Shown piece by piece: positions 1-4,606 of a DNA stretch of 14,917 bases. Each line of letters starts with the position of its first letter. Position 1 is the stretch's first letter. The notes below the pieces were generated by a model that was not told where the DNA came from, made no database searches, and was given only the letters and a program-made list of their open reading frames with translations. A program made the translations under genes and the position numbers. Origin of the DNA: Clostridiales bacterium (GTDB lineage Bacteria; Bacillota; Clostridia; Lachnospirales; WQUN01); the NCBI GenBank assembly GCA_031289625.1, contig JAITPB010000019.1, positions 1 through 14,917 of the forward strand, given 5' to 3'.

Positions 1-638
1 TGCGCGCGCGTTTGGATTTTCACGCGAAAATCTTTGTGGACAGCGGCGCTTTGCTGGAAAAGGAATGGGCTGTTCAAGCCGGTTTGGGCTTTTGGGGGAA
101 GAACTGCGCCGTCATTTCACCCTCCAAAGGCTCTTTTTTTCATATCGGCTGTATGCTGCTGGACGCGGGCGATTGCCCGAGCGATTGTCCGGACGATCGT
201 CCGGACGATCGTCCGGACGTTTATCCGGATGATCATCCGCTCGATCGTCTTTGCGGATCATGCCGCCGGTGTGTGGACGCCTGCCCCGGCCATGCGATTT
301 CACCGGAAGGCTATGGCATTTTTTTTGAAAAATGTGTGTCGTATCTCACGCAAAAAAAAGGGCCTCTGACAGAAACAGAAATAGGCTCGATGAGCGATCA
401 TCTCTATGGCTGCGACGTCTGCCAGCAGGTCTGCCCGTTTAATGCCGGATCCTGTTCGGAGAGCTTCCGCCCGGAGAGCCTCCGCGTATCGTTGGATTGG
501 ATTTTGCAAATGACGCCGGAAGAATTCGCACGGACCCTGCAGCCCACGGCGGCTGGCTGGCGCGGCCTGGAAATCCTCAAGCGCAACGCGCGAATTGCTT
601 TGGTGAATGGTTCAAATGGTTCAAATGGTTTAAATTAA
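1..638 (+). CDS. queG: Epoxyqueuosine reductase QueG, C-terminal part (5' truncated)
   Basis: This is the C-terminal part of the cobalamin-dependent iron-sulfur enzyme that reduces epoxyqueuosine to queuosine in the wobble base of certain tRNAs. The frame is already open at the window edge, so the TTG at 12 is not a real start; roughly the first 130 residues of a normal QueG are missing. Visible family marks are VDSGALLEKEWAVQAGLGFWGKN, split here as VDSGALLEKEW and AGLGFWGKN, then the first 4Fe-4S motif CGSCRRCVDACP and the second CDVCQQVCPFN. Two things are odd. Between the flavodoxin-like core and the first cluster lies an acidic PDDR-type repeat loop made by a 12-bp tandem repeat, and the C-terminus ends in NGSNGSNGLN made by a 9-bp repeat. 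It is followed closely by recU on the same strand. The family assignment is firm; the function of the repeat loop is unknown. Confidence 0.93.
   Translation, partial: RARLDFHAKIFVDSGALLEKEWAVQAGLGFWGKNCAVISPSKGSFFHIGCMLLDAGDCPSDCPDDRPDDRPDVYPDDHPLDRLCGSCRRCVDACPGHAISPEGYGIFFEKCVSYLTQKKGPLTETEIGSMSDHLYGCDVCQQVCPFNAGSCSESFRPESLRVSLDWILQMTPEEFARTLQPTAAGWRGLEILKRNARIALVNGSNGSNGLN
171..249 (+). repeat. 12-bp in-frame tandem repeat in queG (PDDR loop)
   Basis: About six degenerate copies of a 12-bp unit (best copies: gtccggacgatc) encode the 4-residue unit P-D-D-R/H: CPSD, CPDD, RPDD, RPDV, YPDD, HPLD. The unit length is a multiple of three, so copy-number change would keep the frame. The unit contains the palindromes gtccggac and cgatcg. 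The repeat sits just before the first 4Fe-4S cysteine motif, where other QueG proteins have a short linker. Confidence 0.85.
606..632 (+). repeat. 9-bp tandem repeat at queG 3' end
   Basis: Three copies of aatggttca (the last is aatggttta) encode NGS-NGS-NGL directly before the queG stop codon, giving a low-complexity C-terminal tail. Confidence 0.85.
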
Positions 639-645
639 AAAAAAA

Positions 646-667
646 TAGGAAAGAATTAGGAAAGAAT
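646..667 (+). repeat. 11-bp direct repeat before recU
   Basis: Two perfect adjacent copies of taggaaagaat lie in the queG-recU gap, just upstream of the recU ribosome binding site (GGAGA at 674-678). They each carry a GGAAAG that weakly resembles a Shine-Dalgarno core, but they are too far from the start to be the main one. Confidence 0.8.
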
Positions 668-688
668 AGAATTGGAGAACTTTGGAAA

Positions 689-1228
689 ATGGGATATTGG
701 AATACCCGCGGGCTTCGCGGCAGCCTTTTGGAGGAAATGCTGAACCTGACGAACGATCGGTATCGTCAGAGGGGCTTAGCCGTGATCCAGAAAATTCCCA
801 CACCCATCACACCCGTGCAGGTGGATAACAGCGATCGTATTATCAGCAAAGCTTATTTTGGAGAAAAAAGCACGGTGGATTATATCGGCGTCGCGCAGGG
901 AACCGCACTCTGCTTTGACGCCAAGCAAACGGATCGCACCTCTTTGCCCATGCAAAACATACATAGTCATCAGATGGATTTTATGGCCGCATTTGAAAAA
1001 CAAGGCGGCGTCAGCTTTCTGCTGGTGAACTTCACCGCGGATGACGCATTTTATTTTCTGCCATTCGCGGATTTAGAACGCCGCTGGAACGCGGTGCGCG
1101 TCGGCGGGCGCAAATCCATCCCGCGCGATGACTTTCAAAAAGAATACCGGGTGGAAAGCGGAAATGGATTTCCACTGCATTATCTGGAGGCTCTGAATGT
1201 TTATCTGGGCAAGGCGAACGCCAAATAA
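689..1228 (+). CDS. recU: Holliday junction resolvase RecU
   Basis: RecU cuts Holliday junctions during recombination and repair in Firmicutes and helps chromosome segregation. The 179-residue protein opens with the family signature YWNTRGLRGSLLEEML and continues with KIPTPITPVQV, STVDYIG (Asp64), CFDAKQT (Asp77, Lys79) and LPMQNIHSHQ. Glu15/16, Asp64, Asp77 and Lys79 fit the PD-(D/E)xK nuclease core; the second acid is Asp here rather than the Glu I recall for B. subtilis RecU. RKSIP near the C-terminus is also typical. I chose the ATG at 689 because GGAGA lies 10 bases upstream and the protein then begins as other RecU proteins do; the frame is open further upstream but encodes nothing RecU-like. 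It lies 50 bases after queG, and its 3' end overlaps the next gene by 32 bases. Confidence 0.95.
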   Translation: MGYWNTRGLRGSLLEEMLNLTNDRYRQRGLAVIQKIPTPITPVQVDNSDRIISKAYFGEKSTVDYIGVAQGTALCFDAKQTDRTSLPMQNIHSHQMDFMAAFEKQGGVSFLLVNFTADDAFYFLPFADLERRWNAVRVGGRKSIPRDDFQKEYRVESGNGFPLHYLEALNVYLGKANAK

Positions 1229-2492
1229 AAGGCGAAGCGCAATCATTGCATCTATGATTGTGTCGGCCGCGCTGTTTTCCGCCTGCGGCAAATCAGAAAT
1301 TCCCCCCGTGGGAACCGCGCCGGATGCACGGCCAGCATCCGCCATGCGTGAGACGGAAACGTACAGCCTGTATTATGAGCTTAACGAAGTCCCCCTTGGC
1401 TTATACGAGCCGGAGCAAGGCTGTTATGCAGGCGCTTATGTTTTATCGAACAGGCAAATTGCTTATGACATGAAAAAATTTGATGAACGGGCGGAAAAAA
1501 AACACGCTGTTTCCCTGTACAACCTGAAAGCAGGCGCCGCGTTTCCCGACGCGTGGCTTTTGAGCTGTATCGCGGATATGAAAACGCCCCTCATTGTGAT
1601 CAAGCCCCCCAACGCCTATCTGCCCTATGACTATGAAGTGATTGAGGCGCTGGCGTCGTCATTCAGCGCGTTTACGTATAACACGCCCGTTTTTGTGGAG
1701 TTTTATCCGAACACGGGCCAATTCACGCAGGACGCGCGGGAGTAGACGGATTTTTCTCGCTACGCGCGCGCCGTGTTCCGCGAAAAAGTGCCGAACGCGG
1801 CGTTTGTCTGGGGTGTGGACGCGCAGGAGGCGTTGGACAGCGGCCGCTTTTATCCGGGCGATTCGTGGGTGGACTGGGTCAGTCTGCACATCTATGACAG
1901 GCTGCGGGACGGCGCTTATGAGTTCGATCCTTTAAATACACTGGATTATTTTTACTACACGTATCAAAAAACCAAACCGATTATGATTTCACAACTGGCT
2001 GTCAGCCATTACACCAGCCAAGACCACGCGTACCGCAATGAAGCCGCCGCGCGGGAGATCGCGCGGCTCTATCAGAAAATCGCCCAAGACTATCCCCGCG
2101 TGAAATTGGTGAATTATATGGACATTAATGAAGTGGCGAGCGGGGCGGGTGACGTACCGGCGGACAATTTTCTCCTCACGGAAAATTCTTCGCTGCTGGA
2201 CGCCTACCGGCAAGCTGTCTCTGACGGACATTTTCTCAGCGTCCTGGACGGCGGCGGCGAATACGCCCTGCAGTTGATGAAGTCCCCTTTCCCCGTCCTG
2301 AAAAAAGACGGCACGTGGTTCGTTTCAGCCAGCAGCTTTCAATATGATCTGAACACCCAAGGTTTAACGGGTGAAATCATCTTAAACGGCGAGAAATATT
2401 ACGACTTGAACCGGTATCTCAAAAATGGCCGCCGGAGCCTGATCTCCGCTGAGGAAAATCACAAAATCATCTTAGCGCTGAACGCGGCGTAA
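1197..2492 (+). pseudogene. GH26-like (beta-mannanase-like) lipoprotein, interrupted by in-frame TAG
   Basis: A 432-codon gene starts at ATG 1197 (GGAGG at 1186-1190, 6-base spacer) inside the recU 3' end, implying translational coupling. Residues 1-30 form a lipoprotein-type signal: basic start, hydrophobic run, then LFSAC as a probable lipobox. The rest resembles GH26 glycoside hydrolases by pattern: RARAVFREKVPNAAFVW with altered first residues, then FYPGDSWVDWVSLHIYD and KPIMISQLAVSHY. A TAG at 1743-1745 splits it into residues 1-182 and the rest. The frame and the family-like sequence continue unchanged on the other side, so this is a single nonsense change rather than a frameshift. From memory of the family, the nucleophile Glu position reads Gln (MISQLAVSHY) and the acid/base EMN motif reads PNT, so even the intact form may bind rather than cut sugar. 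It could be a recent pseudogene, a sequencing error, or a readthrough gene. The C-terminal half has no obvious ribosome binding site of its own. Confidence 0.72.
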
Positions 2493-2496
2493 ACGC

Positions 2497-2532
2497 AAAA
2501 AATCCCTTCTGGAAAATAAGAAGGGATTTTTT
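2497..2532. terminator. Bidirectional intrinsic terminator between convergent genes
   Basis: A 14-bp perfect inverted repeat (aaaaaatcccttct at 2497-2510, complement at 2519-2532) encloses an 8-base loop. A run of T follows the stem on either strand. It begins 4 bases after the stop of the GH26-like gene and 12 bases beyond the stop of the mini-gene on the other strand, so it can serve both. Confidence 0.93.
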
Positions 2533-2544
2533 TGTAAGGTTTGC

Positions 2545-2667
2545 TTACTTGCTGCTGCTGCTGTTGCTCTTGTTCTGCTTGTCAAGATTAATCTCGTCAG
2601 AAAAATCTGTTCTGTCAGACTTTTTCGCCGTGCTGCTCTGTGAGCTTTTGCTTTTATTGTCGTCCAA
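2545..2667 (-). CDS. Small Ser/Lys/Asp-rich hypothetical protein (40 aa, TTG start)
   Basis: I do not recognise this family. The reading frame starts at TTG 2667 and gives a 40-residue hydrophilic protein beginning MDDNKSKSSQSS and ending in a serine run followed by lysine (NKSNSSSSK). The centre, RTDFSDEINLDKQ, is the least repetitive part. A strong ribosome binding site, AAGGGAGG (GGAGG at 2676-2680), lies 8 bases before the TTG. An in-frame ATT two codons earlier is too close to that site. The shared terminator follows directly after the stop. There is no membrane segment, signal peptide or cysteine. Support for a real gene is the ribosome binding site, the correct spacing and the terminator placement; against it are the short length and low-complexity composition. 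Confidence 0.62.
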   Translation of the reverse strand: MDDNKSKSSQSSTAKKSDRTDFSDEINLDKQNKSNSSSSK

Positions 2668-2720
2668 ACCAATGACCTCCCTTCAGTCCGCCGATAAGAC
2701 GGATAAGTAACTATAGAGAT

Positions 2721-2763
2721 GGGGTTTCGCCGGAGACGGCGTTGCGTTCGCCCCCAGCGAAAC
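2721..2763 (-). other. GC-rich structured leader upstream of the mini-gene
   Basis: This 43-base stretch has interleaved pairings: gtttcgc (2724-2730) with gcgaaac (2757-2763), GGGG (2721-2724) with CCCCC (2751-2755), and a local hairpin cgccg-gaga-cggcg (2728-2741). The pairings compete or could form a pseudoknot. It lies about 55 bases upstream of the TTG start of the mini-gene, in an otherwise empty 237-base gap (2668-2904) that includes AT-rich sequence at 2820-2875. It matches no riboswitch class I can name. Confidence 0.35.
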
Positions 2764-2904
2764 GGGTTCAAATCCATGCTGTTGAAATGATTTGTGAAAC
2801 CGGATTTGCTCTACAGGATCTATTATGGAGAGATCTCGATAGATTTATACATTTAAAGCAAAAGATTTAGTTTAGATCCGCTTCAGCCCTTTGCCGCGAA
2901 GTCC

Positions 2905-3768
2905 CTAAAGCGCTGCTTCGGCGTCCCAGTATTGGCTTTTCGTATTTCGGTAGAGCAGGTAAATCGCCGCGCCGCCGAAGAGGAAGACGGCCGGGCAGAG
3001 CAGCCCCGCTTCGAAGCCGAAGGCGCCGCCGTTGAATAAGGCGCTCTCGTCTTTGGAAGTTATGTCGAGCAGCGCGCCCTTCATAGATATGCCGCTGACC
3101 GGCGAACCGTAGACGATCGACTGAAAGAAGTTCCATGTAAAATGGATGCCGCTCGTGAAGAGCAGATTACCGGTTTTCATGAAAGCGTAAGAAAGGAAGA
3201 GACCCGCAATGAAAATATTAATGATCGCCAATGGAGTAGCGCCCGGATTCGTCGCGTGTACGATGCCGAAAAGGAATGCCGGCACGAACAAGATGATCCA
3301 TTTATTTCGCGTTGTCTTAAAGGCGGTCATCATCACTCCGCGAAAGAGCAGCTCCTCGCCAAAGGTCGCAAAAACCATGCTGATCAATGATACATAGAAA
3401 CCGACCGTTGCGATAGCGCCGAAATAGGTAGCGTTTATGGCAACCGCCGACGCCGCGAGGAGGATAAAGAACACGAGTGATATGAAAAGGATACCAACCC
3501 CGGAACCGGCTATGTAATTAAAAACAGACTTTTTGCGGTAGAGTCCAATCGCGTTGACGCTCTTTCTATAGATAAGCCGGAAGAGAAGAAAATCAATTAT
3601 GATGGCCACTAAGGTTGGTATGAGATCGTACAGCAGCGCCTGAAGCGGCGCATCAGACTCTTTAAACTGCTGAAGCGGCAGCACGGCAACCCCTCTCAAC
3701 TTGAAAAATAACAATGCAATTACCGTGATGTAACCCGCGCGGGGTTCCCTATATTTATTTTTAAACAC
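2905..3768 (-). CDS. CPBP-family intramembrane metalloprotease (possible peptide immunity or processing)
   Basis: This is a multi-span membrane protein of the CPBP (CAAX protease / bacteriocin-processing, Abi) family. From the GTG at 3768 it has 287 residues. The conserved motifs are EELLFR (Glu138, Glu139, Arg143), FGIVHA (His171) and GIHFTWNF (His209, Asn213), which form the metal-dependent active site inside the membrane. Family members process prenylated proteins or confer self-immunity to bacteriocins. The frame is open up to ATGs at 3846/3843, but GAGGAGG at 3777-3783 sits 8 bases before the GTG at 3768, and the strong promoter places the transcript start at about 3848-3850, leaving almost no leader for the ATG. 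I therefore prefer GTG 3768; an almost leaderless start at 3846 (313 residues) remains possible. It lies just beyond the terminator of two double-glycine peptide genes, which suggests a self-protection or maturation role by inference only. It ends in TAG. Confidence 0.88.
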   Translation of the reverse strand: MFKNKYREPRAGYITVIALLFFKLRGVAVLPLQQFKESDAPLQALLYDLIPTLVAIIIDFLLFRLIYRKSVNAIGLYRKKSVFNYIAGSGVGILFISLVFFILLAASAVAINATYFGAIATVGFYVSLISMVFATFGEELLFRGVMMTAFKTTRNKWIILFVPAFLFGIVHATNPGATPLAIINIFIAGLFLSYAFMKTGNLLFTSGIHFTWNFFQSIVYGSPVSGISMKGALLDITSKDESALFNGGAFGFEAGLLCPAVFLFGGAAIYLLYRNTKSQYWDAEAAL

Positions 3769-3855
3769 AATTCCTGCCTCCTCATAAATTTTTGCGCAGT
3801 GACGTACCAGCGCTTGATCGTGTAAAGTAAAATCAAAAATCATCATCCGCCTAGA

Positions 3856-3884
3856 ATTTTATTCCAATTCAGGATGAATGTCAA
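3856..3884 (-). promoter_or_regulatory. Sigma-A promoter for the CPBP protease gene
   Basis: On the minus strand a perfect -35 box TTGACA (3879-3884) is followed by a 17-base spacer and -10 box TAAAAT (3856-3861). Transcription would start near 3849, only a few bases before the ATG at 3846 but about 80 bases before the GTG at 3768. Confidence 0.82.
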
Positions 3885-3909
3885 TGCACTGTTCTGGCAC
3901 ATAGTAAAC

Positions 3910-3943
3910 AAAAAAATCACCGCACGCAACGCGCGATGATTTT
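3910..3943 (-). terminator. Intrinsic terminator after the double-glycine peptide genes
   Basis: In minus-strand RNA, a 14-bp stem (3930-3943 with 3913-3926, two G-U wobbles) closes on a 3-base loop. The A/T end of the stem runs into seven consecutive T residues (3916-3910). It lies 17 bases after the stop of the second peptide gene and separates the peptide operon from the CPBP gene. Confidence 0.92.
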
Positions 3944-3960
3944 GCGATAAAACGAACCGC

Positions 3961-4236
3961 TTACAGCGGAAAAGTAGCCGTGCTTGGGAACAGAGACGTA
4001 AAGCCCGAGACTGCGGTAAACGTAACCCTGTTGATCACATTAAACACAAGATCGCCTATGCCTTGGATCGGCGTTGCAATGAGAGCGCCCACAAGAGGAA
4101 TTTGGCCAACCGCATGCATGATGTTATCGAAAATGATTTGAATTGTGCCAACAACGCTCATTAAAACGTAACTGCCGCCATTGACCTGCATAGCCTCATC
4201 CAGGCTAAGGTCTTCAAAGCCGTTCAATTCGTTCAT
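3961..4236 (-). CDS. Double-glycine leader peptide 2 (bacteriocin-like, hydrophobic)
   Basis: A 91-residue protein: a 21-residue leader of the double-glycine type (MNEL...FEDLSLDEAMQVNGG) followed by a roughly 70-residue hydrophobic core starting SYVLMSVVG. Such leaders are normally cut after GG by a C39 peptidase-transporter on export. The core has no cysteine, is rich in Val, Ile, Phe and Gly, and shares D-N, (I/V)PLVG and VFNVI positions with its neighbour, so the two are diverged duplicates. I chose ATG 4236 because it gives the same leader length and start (MNEL) as the paralog. Its ribosome binding site (AAGGGGG) is very close to the start, and an ATG at 4257 would add seven residues but lacks a good site. 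It lies 48 bases downstream of peptide 1 and is followed by a strong terminator. It could be a bacteriocin, one half of a two-peptide bacteriocin, or a secreted signal. Confidence 0.8.
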   Translation of the reverse strand: MNELNGFEDLSLDEAMQVNGGSYVLMSVVGTIQIIFDNIMHAVGQIPLVGALIATPIQGIGDLVFNVINRVTFTAVSGFTSLFPSTATFPL

Positions 4237-4284
4237 GACCCCCTTTTTTTCCTGCATCAATATAGAAATCCGTCTGCTGCCCTA

Positions 4285-4545
4285 TTACGATTGTACCGTT
4301 GGATTTGTATTGGGAATAGGAACAAAGATAGATCCAACATTGAAGATCACATTAAACACAGCGTCAACCAAAAATCGAACCGGCTCTGTAACGAGTCCGA
4401 CAAGAGGAACCCCGCCTATCAAATCAAAAACGTTATCAACGAATAGTTTGACCGTGGCGAGGCTGGTGAGAATGAAGAGGCTGCCGCCATTGACAATCAT
4501 AGATTCGTCCAGGCTGAGTTCTTCAAAGTCTCTCAATTCGTTCAT
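4285..4545 (-). CDS. Double-glycine leader peptide 1 (bacteriocin-like, hydrophobic)
   Basis: An 86-residue protein: a 21-residue leader (MNEL...FEELSLDESMIVNGG) and a roughly 65-residue core beginning SLFILTSLATVKLF and ending in a polar, proline-containing tail (PIPNTNPTVQS). The leader plus first core residue match peptide 2 at 17 of 22 positions, far better than the cores. This is the pattern expected when leaders are held constant for a shared exporter while cores diverge. The core has no cysteine and has long apolar stretches with a central GGVPLVG turn, suggesting membrane insertion. GGAGG (4553-4557) is 7 bases before ATG 4545; the ATG just upstream at 4548 would be 4 bases away. It begins 61 bases after the LCAT-like hydrolase gene with no terminator between, so the two are probably co-transcribed. 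The exact activity is unknown. Confidence 0.82.
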   Translation of the reverse strand: MNELRDFEELSLDESMIVNGGSLFILTSLATVKLFVDNVFDLIGGVPLVGLVTEPVRFLVDAVFNVIFNVGSIFVPIPNTNPTVQS

Positions 4546-4606
4546 CATACTGCCTCCATCAAAAATAGTGCAAACGCGAAAAACAAAATTGTCCATCGCG
4601 AAATGT

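Noticed and set aside
171..249. CRISPR-like repeats.
   Set aside because: The units are 12 bp and contiguous without spacers, and they lie in frame inside queG.
1743..1745. Recoding of TAG as an amino acid (for example pyrrolysine).
   Set aside because: UvrB and the CPBP gene both end at TAG at their normal family ends, and no pyrrolysine genes or methylamine methyltransferase are present, so a simple nonsense change is more likely.
2472..2777. A 101-codon open frame on the minus strand.
   Set aside because: It runs through the terminator into the end of the convergent gene, has an Arg-rich unnatural composition, and lacks a ribosome binding site; the 40-codon frame in another register is better supported.
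2764..2780. tRNA T-loop-like sequence ggttcaaatcc.
   Set aside because: The flanking bases do not form a T-stem, and no matching anticodon arm or acceptor stem is found around it.
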